From Euprymna scolopes (lineage: Eukaryota > Mollusca > Cephalopoda > Sepiida > Sepiolidae): a stretch of DNA of 64,000 nucleotides. The notes under the pieces were generated by a model. It made no database searches. It was not told where the DNA came from and saw only the letters and a list, made by a program, of their open reading frames with translations. Numbering within the stretch: the stretch's first letter is position 1; each line of letters starts with the position of its first letter. A program made the position numbers and the translations under genes. Shown here piece by piece: positions 32,960 to 44,463 of the stretch. The stretch spans positions 14,841,830 through 14,905,829 of the forward strand of contig CM044497.1 of NCBI GenBank assembly GCA_024364805.1, written 5' to 3'.

Positions 32960-33383
32960 TATAATAAATAATTTTACCAAGAATTCTTCATAAGTTTTGG
33001 TTTTGGTTTTGTTTTCGATTATAACTGATGGCAGTCAAGTCATGTATTTTCTTATAAATAATTTTACCAAGAATTCTTCATAAGTTTCGATTTAAATTAT
33101 ACCTGATGGAACTCCTGTGATCTACATTTTTTGTTAATAAATAATTTTGTCAAGGATTTCCATAAATTTTGGTTTCGGTTTCGAGCAAAGCCGAAGGAAC
33201 TCAAGCTGATGCACCAAAGTCATATGGATATATATATATATATTTTTTTTGAAATCGCAACTTTATAATATATAAAAATCGACAGAACATTAACTCTATA
33301 ATAATATATACGAAATCTACAAGAATTAAAATATCATAGTTACGCGTACATTACGACCTGGCTACGCCGGGCGTCCTTGCTAG
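32960..33383 (+). mobile_element. Helitron-like 3' part with three about 87-bp tandem units
   Basis: AATAATTTTACCAAGAATTC starts units near 32,967 and 33,057, and a diverged one starts near 33,141. The segment ends CCTGGCTACGCCGGGCGTC, CTTG, CTAG (33,380-33,383), a Helitron-type hairpin and terminus. The 5' end was not located. Confidence 0.5.
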
Positions 33384-34324
33384 CTTAGATAAATACTTTT
33401 TCAGTTTTAACAAGAGTTACAATAATATCAGAGCATCTCTATTTACGCCATGAATACCAAACTTAATATATCACATATGAATGAGTCACCTGTGGAATTT
33501 CCACAGGTCCCGCTGGTTGTTATCTCATCTTTGTTTTTGCTTTTTTTTACAGCAATTTAATAACCCACAAAATTCATATGATTAAAATAAAATTTAATCA
33601 TCATAGAAGGAAGGCACATAATAGTTAACAAAGCCCAACGCCCTGTCCATGTTAAAAATGGTTTTCCAAATAGTAACATTATTATTTAGTAACAATAGTG
33701 AGGGGGGCGTTGTAAATATTTTGTTCTTACACCGTTTATTCATTTTACCTACCAATTGTTGACTATTTTCAGCTTTTTATCAAAACTTTCAAGTAGTGTG
33801 TTCTATACTAACAACGAACTGATACAATTCGACTTTGTTTAAAATCAAAATTAACCTTTTGTTCTCTTTCAATTTGCAATACATTACAACGAAAAACATT
33901 TGAGAAAAAATATACCGGGAAATTACCCAGAGATTTATGTAATAGTTTGAAAATTTACAAAAAAAAAAAAAAATGAAATATTTATAAATATTAAAAGAAT
34001 CGGAATCAGGAATCGAATTGGAATCGGAAATTTAGAACGGAATCGGTAATTAGATCAGAATCGGGAAAAATTTTGGAATCGTCCCACCACTAATATATAT
34101 ATATTTGTTTCTACTAATGCATTAACCTGTAAAATTTATTGTATATTTTGCGACCCTCTTTCCTATGATGAAAAGAAGTACATTCTTCAAAACTCCATGG
34201 AATATGTTTTTTCTTGTTTTATTTGTACTTCTTGTGGAATAATTAAAATTTTTGTATACTTTCCTTACAGTTTAAACGGTTTTTAACGGTTTTTTGAAAA
34301 TTTGAAAAAAATTTACAACTTTTT

Positions 34325-34330
<6 letters not shown>
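33384..34330. other. Unassigned AT-rich DNA
   Basis: Contains a poly(A) of about 14 near 33,960 and degenerate GGAATCGG repeats at 33,998-34,080. No gene seen. Confidence 0.4.

Positions 34331-34370
<40 letters not shown>
34331..34370. repeat. (TA)n microsatellite
   Basis: Pure TA run. Confidence 0.95.
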
Positions 34371-34939
34371 GTAATCAGTCGATGCAAAATCACAAACACA
34401 TAATTAGGTAAAACAAAATAAACTTGTAACTTACTTATTTCGTTCTGAGTGGTTTGTCCGATTTCATAAGCAAAGTAAATCTAATTTCTGTTTGCTTTTG
34501 CCTTAGGATACTCAATAAGATACATTTTAGAAAACCTTTTCTTTCATTGGAGTTTTTGTAGAAGTATAACGTTTTCAGCATCGTTTTTACTCGAAAAAGG
34601 AAATCATAATTGACAAATTTGATCTCTCACCGGGTTACCTGTGCTTTCATTTTTTAGCCAGCAGAAAAAAAAATGACCTAAATTTCTATGCTTAATCGAA
34701 CAATCACTACTATTGTAGTAAAGGAAATTTGCTTGTGAGTTCGTACTATATCGACTCGGAAATTGTTTGGGCAGTATTTTTTTTAAATTTCACACGATGG
34801 TACTTGATGTGTCTGGGACTGTTCTTACGTAGGTTTTGTATCGGAATAATTCGGATAAGTATCGAATATCAATAATCGAAAAAATCCAATTAAAATTAAA
34901 GTCTGATTTTGGCCCAAATTAACAATTTTATATTAATAC

Positions 34940-35385
34940 AACTCAACATTACAGATGAATTTAAGAAGTTTTATTATCTCACAAGCGGAAAGACTCAACG
35001 TATAACATCAACCGAAAATTCTTTTATAAGATATAGGTTCGTTCGAAATAAATGTTTTTACTTAGAGCATAATTGAACCATGATACTTGACTTTTGCATC
35101 TTAAACTTTAACTGAAGCCAATTTTACAGATAATTTTATAATATTAACAGTGGATTCTCTGCAGTGCAATATAGACTACAATGTATTGTGAACTAAGTTA
35201 CTGAGGAGAGGCATGTGAAGCTACTTCTCGTTATATTGCAGTAGTGGGTTCGAACTAGAGCAGACAATTAGTCGATTTAATTAAAAATGGGAAATTTCAC
35301 CGATTTTATGAAACTGAAAGTATAGGAGGGCGGAACATTTGTTGATCTTTATAAAATACTGAACACCGTCGGCTCTCCATACTAG
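34940..35385 (+). mobile_element. Helitron-like element (family 2, copy H2)
   Basis: It aligns with 8,250-8,691 along its length (AAGAAGTTTTATTA, GGCATGTGAAGCT, AACATTTGTTGATC). The 3' end is ACTGAACACCGTCGG followed by CTCCATACTAG|T. A B-box-like GTGGGTTCGAACTAG lies at about 35,245. It has no ORF. Confidence 0.6.
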
Positions 35386-35950
35386 TCTTATCTCTACTTG
35401 GTAACTTTCTGTTATAAAATGTGATCAAAACTTTACTGTAATCTTAGTTATGTATTTCAGTTCTCTGATTGCTGCGGATTGCCTGAACGATAGCAGACAT
35501 CATGTATACACTTTTGGTTTGTTAGTAAACGACTTGCAGTGATACTTAATTTCTGCTCGAAAATTCTCTGTAGACGCCCTCCTCCCCTATTATGAACATT
35601 ATTAAATAAATAACAACACGCATTCATTGGTTTTAAACAATCTTTTAAGGGTTTTATTTTTTCTATACAGGATATACACATACACGTATACGTATAATAT
35701 CCGAAACTCGCAAACGATGATGGAAGGGTGCAGCTATTCTTCAACCTGCCTAATTAAGTCCGATTTAGTGAGAAAAACAAGATCTAATCTGCTTATTGGA
35801 CACGTCACATTAACGGCCCATTGGTTGTTAAGTAACTCTCTGGTAACCTAGCTTTTATTCGACTTTTCAAGAAAATATCAACTCTGTGGAAATTTCCCAT
35901 TCTATGTTTAATGCTGTGCATTCAAACATTAACATTACTGCATTGTGCAA
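35386..35950. other. Unassigned DNA
   Basis: Frames at 35,457-35,744 (minus) and 35,627-35,851 (plus) show no recognised domain. Confidence 0.4.
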
Positions 35951-35952
35951 CC

Positions 35953-36170
35953 TGATCTGAAATGGAACACGTACATCAAATCTGTTGCCAGGTACGCTAG
36001 GAAAATGGTGGGATCCTTCTACCGCTCCAGAAGATATCTCACTACTGATGCAATTCTCTATCTTTATAAAAGCCAAGTACGTCCAAGGATGGAGTACTGC
36101 TGCCACATCTGGACAGGAGCTGCTAAAAACAGCCTATCCTGCCTTGACAGAGTACAAAATAGACTTTGAA
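35953..36170 (+). mobile_element. LINE internal fragment (Jockey/CR1-like)
   Basis: The plus-strand frame encodes PDLKWNTYIKSVARYARKMV, SFYRSRRYLTTDAILYLYKS and PRMEYCCHIWTGAAKNSLSC, the RT thumb to C-terminal segment of the same family as the 24.2-26.6 kb LINE. Both ends are truncated and there is no 3' UTR, so it is an internal remnant. It preserves the residues lost at the frame break of the main copy. Confidence 0.85.
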
Positions 36171-39100
36171 TTTTTCTGTGTTTTAACTTATGTACTTCTC
36201 CAAACATTTTTTTGTTCCTTCTGCATTTATAAGACATCTCACATTTGACCTAAAGTCGGATCTAATGCATTGTGGATTGTCATTAGTTCTCTCGCCTTCT
36301 GATCAAAATGCCGAAGTTCTTATTTGGTCTATCCTATGAATTGTCCAAAATAATTTATTAGCGATCTTGACTAGGTTTTTATTCGATTAGTTAGATTTCA
36401 ACTACATAATTTTGTTTCTAAAAATGTACTTGTTCTTATAAGGTACTCTTTTGCAGTCTGCTCTTTCATTTATGTAAATTTGATGGTGTCTGCTTCCAGA
36501 ACTCCTAAATATTTTCAAGGCTCATGTTCACCAAGCGCTCTCATCCCTTTTAGTTAGGCAGTTCAATACCTTCTAATATCTCTAGTTACTCCCCTTCATC
36601 GCTAGTAGAGTACATTTTTCCATTCCAAATTCCATTGCAAATTCCATTCCGATATCCTGACTGAATATTTTGGTTGTGTTTATTAATATGACCTAAAAGC
36701 AAACTCCAATTCTGATAAAAATTTGTGAGTGACCAAAAGTTTCTATGTGCATTATTTAATTTTAAGTCCAATCGTTTTTAATTCAAGTTTAAAAAATATT
36801 ATTTTAATTTCAAAGTTCTGATTCAACTTTTAAAAGATAAAACTAATCATTGTTTTTAATTTTTAAATGTTTTTATTTCTTTGAACTTGGAATATTTTAA
36901 TTATTAGTTCTTTTTCATATTCACATGTTTAATATAAAGTTAAATCTTTTGAATTCAATGACATAAGACCGTATTATAGTCCTGTCACCAATGAGATTTA
37001 GTATAAGAATTAGTTTAAGCAAATGTAAAATTCATAATCCGGCATATTCATGTTCATATATTGGCTCCCATTAGATTACTAAGGTTAAAAGTCGTTGAGT
37101 CTAGTCAGTGCTAAAATCTATGTATGATCGTTTGTAAGACCAGGTGCTGTATGTGCTCTGAAGCTTAGATAGGGGATAAGTACACCCATGCTATTCTTGC
37201 TCGAGACACGCTGCATGAAATAATGTAGTGTTTCCACAACCCCGGGGAAGAGTTAAGGCACTTTCAGAAGTGTCGTATGTGGAAAAACTCTTTCCTTATC
37301 CCAGTATGGTTTCTAATCCGTCTAGACCTTTTGCCATAGGATTGAAGCCATGATGATACAGGAGACGTGTGGTTTCATATTGCGAAATACTTGCAAACAA
37401 TAGACTCCCCGTACAGGGACCCTTACACGAGACATCTCTGGTCATTCTATACTGTACGGAGGTTAGATATCTTATTTGGTAATCCGTTTTATGAAACTCC
37501 TAGTTTTCAAACTATAAAGAAAATATTATCCGACAGACTGATATTTAACGCCAAACTGATAGTTATATTCTCGGGAAGGATTTCATTTGATGTCTTGCTC
37601 CATCTTTAAAACTTTGATTTGTGATACCAAAACAAAACTACTTTCTCTAAAACAACAGACCATGTATGTGTTTTTAAGCATCTTATTTGTATTGTATTTG
37701 TATTGCTATAACTGATGGAGATAAAGGGGTCAGGACAATTTACATCAAGATTAGATTCTAGTTCTGGTTGACCTCTATCATGGTTAAAGTGTCATTTTCA
37801 GAGATAGGACGGTTTACATTATTTTTGTTTTAACTTTTCCGCATGGTGTATAAATGAGTTGATTGGCCTTTTATCTTGAATGCCGGTCTGTTTGTATGTA
37901 TTTTTGTTTGAATTCATATTTTTATATGAGTTATTTACTGCTTTTTATTTTCTTATTAAGAGTTTCTTTCTATTAATAGAGCGGCTGTCCCCGTCAAAAA
38001 CACGGAAGGCCTGTTAGATGGTTTGAGGAGATAGCATATCATTTCATTTTAATATATGGCGAAAGTTTACTTCTAATGAGAAGGATCCTTACATAAGGGC
38101 TTCTGACAAACCCTTATATAGACAGCTCGAAGACAACCGATACTAGTGCCTAGTAGGCATTCAAGTTCTTTCCATGTAGTAGGCATTCACGTTTTCTCAC
38201 GTAGAATGAATATGACACTATTCTGAGTCATCCACTATATATAATTACTAAACATAAGAATTTTCCGACTGTCTTAAAGAAACATATATTTTACTTACAC
38301 ATAAACTGAAAGTGTCCCCCACTCTGTTCCTGCATTCATGCACTTAGCAATATATAATTCTTAATCATTGATTTCTGAAGTTCATAACCATCCTATGACG
38401 CATATTGATTTCTTGTATGGAAAGAAAAAAAAGATGGCTGCTATTCTGCTGCAGTCAGTTGATGGGATAAGCTTAGCGAATAATTTGATCGATTATCTGG
38501 GTTTTAGCTACCATCCTAATCGGTAATACCGTTTTTGTCGTTTTGTTTTTGTTAATATGAATAATGAACCAATCATCATGACGTAAAAAGCATCTAAATA
38601 TCTATGACTGTACTTACGACAACCAATGGGTAACAGTTACTGTTTGAGGAAATATATTTACGCTAAGGTTTTATAAAGGCTTTCTCTGTTTATCAGAGGA
38701 AAGCAAAACGAGAATTTGTTAAAGAAAATACAGCATTTAATTCTCTTCGTATTTACAATATGATTTATGGATGCTCAAAGCCTTTCTTTTTACGACAGTT
38801 AAGTTCAATTTTCTATGATCAAATCGGTAAATATGTAATCATTTTTCACAAAGCTTTCAAAGAACTAGAAGAAGCTGAGGCAACTGTGACGATAGAAAAA
38901 AATGCTATGTGATTCCAAATTAGGAAGAATTTCTCATGTAGTTTTTGTCGACTTCAAATTATGCTACAATCATCAGGGAAAAACTACTTACACTTGCTTT
39001 ACAAGTCAAGCGAAGTCATATTTCTAATTTATCATTGGTTTCGTGAAAAAAAATGAAATATGAAAAGGATATTTCATTAATGATTATGTGAAAAATGCAC

Positions 39101-39430
39101 ATTTCTGTATTATTTCCAGCATTATATTTCTGAATTGATCTGTGTTACAGAAGAAACGGAGCGCCGAAAAGACTTTCATAACTCCGTGTTTCATATACTA
39201 GGCATTGGCATAAGTCTAAAACCATTCTTATAAATATTAATGCAAATCGATTTCAAACAACTGATAGTAAAAACAAGTTAGGAAAGCATTTCTCTCGAAT
39301 CGATATTTTGGTGAATATCTTTGTGTCTATACAACAAATCTGATTCATTAAATAAAACAAATATTTGATTTGACATAAGGTTACTTTTTAAAACTAGATA
39401 TTTCGCATTTTACATACACTCGCGTTGTAT
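36171..39430. other. Unassigned 3.3-kb stretch
   Basis: I recognise nothing here. The frame at 37,367-37,609 (80 codons) has no family resemblance. A somewhat GC-richer patch at 37,140-37,340 is non-coding in all frames as far as I can see. Confidence 0.4.
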
Positions 39431-39433
39431 TAA

Positions 39434-39439
39434 TACACA

Positions 39440-39494
<55 letters not shown>

Positions 39495-39508
39495 TTAAAA
39501 GTTTTAAT

Positions 39509-39545
<37 letters not shown>
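39434..39545. repeat. (CA)n/(TA)n microsatellites
   Basis: CA run 39,434-39,482, a spacer, then a second CA run and TATA at 39,510-39,545. Confidence 0.95.
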
Positions 39546-39590
39546 ATATATATAATATATGCATGGTTCTGATATTCCAGCATGCAAGTT

Positions 39591-39921
39591 TCAGTACTTT
39601 TGCACCCTTACAGGTGGGTGCATACCTTCCATTTCTTGTTGAATTTCGACCGCATTAGGAGATGCCCGTTGACCGCGGCTAGCTAACTGGGAAATGAGCT
39701 TTTTGTTTAGGCCACCTTTTCTAGGCCCCTCTCCTTGTGGAGCAAGCAGTGCTGTCCCTAGATAAGGCTGCTTGGCCATTCAGGGTGCTGCCGAGTGATG
39801 CTGTCATCTCTAGGTTCAACATCAGGCGATCAATATCCTGAATCGCCTGTATGCAGGAATCGGGACTGCGGCTTCCAGTGATCATCTTCCACCTGCCGTT
39901 TTCGAAACTACTGTGCCACAA
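39591..39921 (-). pseudogene. GC-richer coding-like block, unknown
   Basis: Two overlapping minus-strand frames cover this block. One (39,921 to 39,721) starts MWHSSFENGRWKMITGSRSP. The other (39,779 to 39,591) starts MAKQPYLGTALLAPQGEGPR and ends at a stop after RVQKY. Base composition is much less AT-rich than the flanks and the amino-acid composition is protein-like (balanced, few Lys/Asn/Ile runs). I cannot name the family. It could be a decayed processed copy of a host gene, an exon, or part of an element. The 60-base overlap of frames suggests a past frame slip. Confidence 0.3.
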
Positions 39922-40069
39922 CCTTGTATTATTTAAGTTTGATATATTTAGAAAATGCTAAATTAGTAGTTCTATTATTATTATACATGTAAGATTTACA
40001 CGCATAATAAATAAAGAAATCATTAAAATATAAAGAACTATATTTTTCCTAACTCGACCATTTCACGTG

Positions 40070-40135
40070 TAACAAAATTCAAATGATATAATAATTGACG
40101 TGTAACAAAATCCAAATGATATAATAATTGACGTC
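40070..40135. repeat. Two-unit tandem duplication (about 34 bp)
   Basis: CGTGTAACAAAATTCAAATG and TATAATAATTGA recur immediately, differing at one base. Confidence 0.85.
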
Positions 40136-40432
40136 ATTTATTTAATTAGCACTTCATGTTGATAATTTTAATAATATCAGCGTGTTTAGCCGTACGTAAA
40201 ATTAATATTACCTTTGAAAAGATATTTAATAAAAGACAAAAATTCTACTAATCTGAGATTCTCCGAAAATATAGCGACTAAAAAACATAAAAACATAAAC
40301 AATAAAAACATGAACAATAAATTTGCTGAGTGTTTTATTGTAGTTTAAATAAATGTTATATAAAAGCAAAGATTCAGAAGTGCGTGACTTTTTGGAACAC
40401 ATTAAAATAAGTTTAGGAGGACTAAATGAATA

Positions 40433-40640
40433 CAGAGTGACCAAAAAACAAAACAAAAGCTAAATGGAGGCCATCTAGAACATATGCTGTAGAACGGAGA
40501 ACAAAGGTCAAAGACCCTAGTGTTTTGATGTGATGTTTTGAATATAATAAACTAGTTATGACCTAGTTATTTGATTCGGACAGAACACTAAGAAAGGGGG
40601 TCTAATTAGAGTTGGGGCCCGTTTATTTTGGGTCACTCTA
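40433..40640. mobile_element. MITE with GGGTGACC ends, copy 2 (complete)
   Basis: 208 bp. Ends CAGAGTGACCAAAAAAC and (reverse-complemented right end) AGAGTGACCCAAAATAA form terminal inverted repeats next to TA dinucleotides. TA targets and CA-start inverted repeats suggest the Tc1/mariner superfamily. It has no ORF. Confidence 0.8.
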
Positions 40641-40882
40641 TATATAGTAAAACAACCAGTTGTCTTCTACTTTTTAAAAACCTTGAAACGTTGGTTCAGA
40701 CAACAACCGAAAAGAAAAAAAAAACTATATATGTCACGAGGACTATTTGGTAGAAAATGAATTGTAAGTTTCTATTTGGATTTTCATTCAAATAAGTGTT
40801 ATCATCCAAATCCCGTAAGTATCTTTTATTTGCTTTGTTACGCAGATATTTTACTTACTAATATTGTAATGAAATGTTGGTA

Positions 40883-41111
40883 TGTTATAACCGATGCATT
40901 GTTATTATGCTAATGGCTTATTAATGGTTTATTAATAGTTTATTAATGGTTTATTAATGGTTTATTAACATAGATACAAGATAAACATCAAACGCGTTCG
41001 TTCCTTATTGCACGCGAGTAATAATCAAGTCTGATAACTGTGCTCTTGTGTTCCTACGCCGAATGATTACAATCATTGAGCGTAGAAACGTACTTCTATG
41101 ATATCACTACA
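40883..41111 (-). repeat. LTR of the 40.9-44.5 kb fossil (3' LTR)
   Basis: Contains an extra TTTATTAATGG tandem (about four units) that makes it longer than its partner. Confidence 0.6.
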
Positions 41112-41933
41112 CCCTCTACCAGCCTACCAGATAGGACAGAAAAAATATTTTATAATATTATAAATACTTGTTTCATATAATTTTGGCTTATGTATTTCAT
41201 ATCCAATTCTTGTTGTCTATATTGCCTGTTTTGAGTCTCTCAGGTGTGATGTTTGTATTGTCTTGTAATATGGACATTGAAATGAACCTGTTTATGAGTG
41301 TTTTTTCTACTGCTCCTTTTTGAATAATGTCCATTCTTTTTGACGATTCGTCTAGGAGTTGAAGGGTGTAGGATCTCGGTTCTGCGCATTTTTTATAATT
41401 GTTGCTGGTTTGCAATTCCTTGTTTGGTTATCCAACATGTGGACATCTTGTCCAGGAGCTAGTTGTAGTAGATCACCAACTATGATACTATGATACATTT
41501 CTTGCTATCCATGGTTGAGTTCTTTAAGTGTGAAAAATCTTGGTGTTCGAATGTTTGCAACTATGTTTGTCTCATTATACGGTTGTTCAAAAGTTCAACT
41601 GAAATTGGAAAGTTATGGTTAATTGTTGTGCCTGCTGCTAGGCAAGTGTCTGTTGCTGTAATAGAGCCGCTTGTTGCTGTTGTTATTGATGTTGTTGTTT
41701 TTGTTTTTGTTGTTGAACCAATGCCCGTTGGGCCAGTACAGCCTGCTGCTGTTGCTGTGAAAGAACTTGATGTTGGCCAACAGGAGAAAGTAGTCTGTTG
41801 AACTAGCGTTGATTGTTGTTTGTTGGGCAATTTAAGCAAGTTAGTCAGGTTACACTTGTCTCTAAACTAAACCCTCTTGTTGTTGAACAGTTAGGTTGGG
41901 CTGATATTGGTAAAAATGGTTGCTATTGTTGTT

Positions 41934-42112
41934 CCTACTTACAATGCCTCCCCACGGGACAGAGTTAGACACCAGGGTCGTTTTTTAACGTGGAGAAAAG
42001 GAATAAAATGAAAAATTGTCTCAGTCGTGTATGATTTCTCCTCCATTGACAGACAACAAGAAATTGAAGTGCAGCATCTGAAGAACAGATACTACACTTT
42101 GATCTTGTCCCG
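41934..42112 (-). pseudogene. U2-like snRNA retrocopy, copy 2
   Basis: The minus strand reads AAGATCAAAGTGTAGTATC and continues TGTTCTT, matching U2 snRNA through the branch-site recognition element. It then runs collinearly with copy 1 (GACTGAGACAATTTTT, CTTTTCTCCA, AAAAAACGACCCTGGTGTC, GGGGAGGCATTGTAAGTAGG). Its 5' hairpin strand is truncated relative to copy 1. Both copies end at the same 3' position. Flanking 13-bp duplications TGCTATTGTTGTT at 41,921-41,933 and 42,113-42,125 show retroposition into the Gln-rich part of the LTR fossil. Confidence 0.7.
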
Positions 42113-43485
42113 TGCTATTGTTGTTGCTATCTCAAAAATTGTTGAAGAGATTGCTGTTGAGTCAAAGCCTGTTTTTGCTGTTAAACAAGTTGTTGTTGTT
42201 GTTGTTGTTGTTGATGAGAAGACAACTACAGGGATCTTTGTTGGTGCTGAGGTATTTGTCCTTTCTGCAGTTTTTGCTGTTGCAGCGTATCGTGTTGCTG
42301 CAGAATACGTGGGTGGGATGGAGCATGTTCTTGTTTGTGTAATGAAGTATAAGCTGTTCTAGCGATAGCAGTCCTAGAACTGCTAGCCCTTGCTACATCT
42401 ACAATGTAGCAAGTGCTGTTATGCTAAACTGAATTGTCACATTTACGTGGTATATTGATGCTACCATAACATTTTATTCACGTGCCATTATATGCTACCA
42501 GATTATTATTACATCTGAAAATGGATTAGTGCCTTATTTATGTGGAAACATTCTATGAAATGTAAAGATTGGTAGTGTGTTTCCTTTAGCTTCTGCGTCA
42601 ATTTCTACTCGTAACCTATGAACTCCACTTCTCTTTGGCAGTTTTCTGTCCAAATATACAAAGGCTTCATCTTTCTGAGTGATAGAGAATGTCTTAATTC
42701 TATCAAATGTTAAGTTTTCGACTTGTTCCTCTGTTCGGATATATTGCTTATATTAGTTCCTCCTATATTGTTGTTGCTGTTGTGGCATAGGTTTTGGGTT
42801 CTCTCTGCTTCGAAATCTATACATATATTGATTTGTTGTTTGATAAAAAAGACTGCTGCCCAGTGGTTTTCATTTTTACATGCGTCATATTTTTATGAAA
42901 ATCTAGGCAAAGCTTCACGGCGAACAGCATGGCTTTTATCACAGTTGAGGTAATTGCTTGATTTTTTAGAACGGGTTGGTGTTCTTATTGAATGTTTCGA
43001 TCCTCAGTATTGTTCAGAATGACCCTTAGTTGTTCTAAATGCATCCAACATTTTACCAATACTAAGAGATTCTTCCAGAGTTAATGTGTTATCCCGTTTT
43101 ATATCTCTTTCTTGAAGTCCGTAATTGGTGTGCTGACAATAATAAGTTCTATTAATATTAGCTGGGTGCCTGATTTTGTCAACACACACATCTGCATAAA
43201 CCGCCTAGATCTGTTAACAAATTCATCTAATGACTCGTCAGATTTCTGTATATAGTACATTAATTTTAGACGATTTATTCTAAAATTCTCTGTAGGTTTG
43301 TGATGTTTAATGGACTTATCAAAAATAATTTAAGGAGAACACTTTTTTCTTACCGTAAGCGGCCACTTGTTGAATTGTTGTGTCCTTCGTTACCGACTTG
43401 TAATAAAGTATAATTTGCTTGTTGTTGTTTTTTTATATTTTATTATTATAATCTATAATATAAATCTCACCTATCTGTTTACATT

Positions 43486-43538
43486 TATGTATGTATGTAT
43501 GTATGTATGCATGTATGTATGTATGTATGTATGTATGC
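43486..43538. repeat. (GTAT)n microsatellite
   Basis: Tetranucleotide array with one GCAT unit. It corresponds to the (CATA)n array of copies A and D on the other strand. Confidence 0.95.
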
Positions 43539-43761
43539 CTAAAAAGTGCGACAGAGGCAACTGATTTTCACGAGATTGATATCACATTGAAGCTCAATCC
43601 TTCGGACGACAGATATCGAAAAATTGGATTAAAAAATTATTTCATTCATTCTCAACTGGGAACTTTTCTACAAGGAGAGGGTAACTTTTTCGCCGATATT
43701 TTCGAAAGTCATCCCCCCTTTCCATTGACTAGCCTTAATTTAAACATTCGCTACTTCCGGT

Positions 43762-43831
43762 TTGGCGATAGACGCAATGACACGTTTTTTTTTAGGTTCT
43801 TTTCCTCCTTCGCGGTACAGGTTCGAGCCTG
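43762..43831 (+). other. tRNA-like module inside Helitron-like copy C
   Basis: GGCGATAGACGCAATGACACG (A-box-like) then ACAGGTTCGAGCCTGC (B-box-like, with a perfect T-arm-style AGGTTCGAGCCT). Spacing is about 45 bases. Confidence 0.5.
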
Positions 43832-44307
43832 CATGCCTACTACCACTTTATTTTTTTTTTCTCTCAACACGCACCGCCAAACACCCGGGCAATACCGGGC
43901 ACCCAATCTTTGTTTAAATAACTAAAATGCTTCTAACAGATTTCCAGAATTCCAGTTAAATGATGGAATATTGCTGTTATTAGCCATAGCAAATACAGCT
44001 ATGTTTACGCAGGAATAAATTCAATATGGCGTCAATATAAAAATATATAACAAGTGTGCGAATTAAAAAAACAAAAATTTGATGACTGTGGTTTCCTGTT
44101 TTTCCTATTATTATTCTGTAAAAGGCATTTTTTGTGTTTATTTCGTTATTTTTTGTGCGGATTTTGTTGCTGTTTTTTGTTTGTTTTTATTTTCCAGGCG
44201 AAAGCTTGTTAACTTTTTTTTTAAAAGAACATCTAATATTCTATTTTTTTTTTCATTTTTTGTATCCTGCACTGCCACCGTTTAGTGATTTATTATAACA
44301 AACGCAA

Positions 44308-44463
44308 TGTGATACTCATTGTTTATTAACATATATACAAGATAACACCAAACACGTGTGTTCCTTATGGGATGCTGTTAATCATGACGTCTAATGACTG
44401 TGTGCGCATGTTTCTACGTCATCATACTTACGCGTAGGAAAGTTGTTCTACGATATCACTACA
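44308..44463 (-). repeat. LTR of the 40.9-44.5 kb fossil (5' LTR)
   Basis: 156 bp, starting TGTAGTGATATCG on the minus strand and ending ATCACA. Confidence 0.6.

Larger units (their letters stand above)
43452..43912 (+). mobile_element. Non-autonomous Helitron-like element (copy C)
   Basis: The 5' end A|TC-TATAATATAAATCTCACC matches copy D read on its own strand. A (GTAT)n array follows. The 3' hairpin CACCCGGGCAATACCGGGCA is present but the CTAG end has decayed. It is inserted inside the LTR fossil. Confidence 0.65.
40883..44463 (-). mobile_element. Ty3/Gypsy-like LTR retrotransposon (fossil)
   Basis: Two direct repeats, 40,883-41,111 and 44,308-44,463, share TTTATTAACATAxATACAAGATAA..., TTCCTTAT, and an end reading ATATCACTACA. 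As minus-strand LTRs they start TGTAGTGATATC. Inside, a minus-strand region at about 42,950-43,340 resembles a Gypsy-type gag, and a Gln-rich (CAA/CAG) stretch lies at 41,640-42,340. At about 3.6 kb including two later insertions it is far shorter than a whole Gypsy element, pol was not recognised, and the coding parts are broken in several places. The LTRs differ clearly, so it is old. Inserted later: a Helitron-like copy (43,452-43,912) and a U2-like retrocopy (41,934-42,112). Confidence 0.6.

Noticed and set aside
41490-42362. Host Gln-rich or Val/Leu-rich protein gene
   Set aside because: The frames come from TTG/CAA-rich sequence inside an LTR fossil and cross a retroposed snRNA copy. 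There is no independent sign of a host gene.
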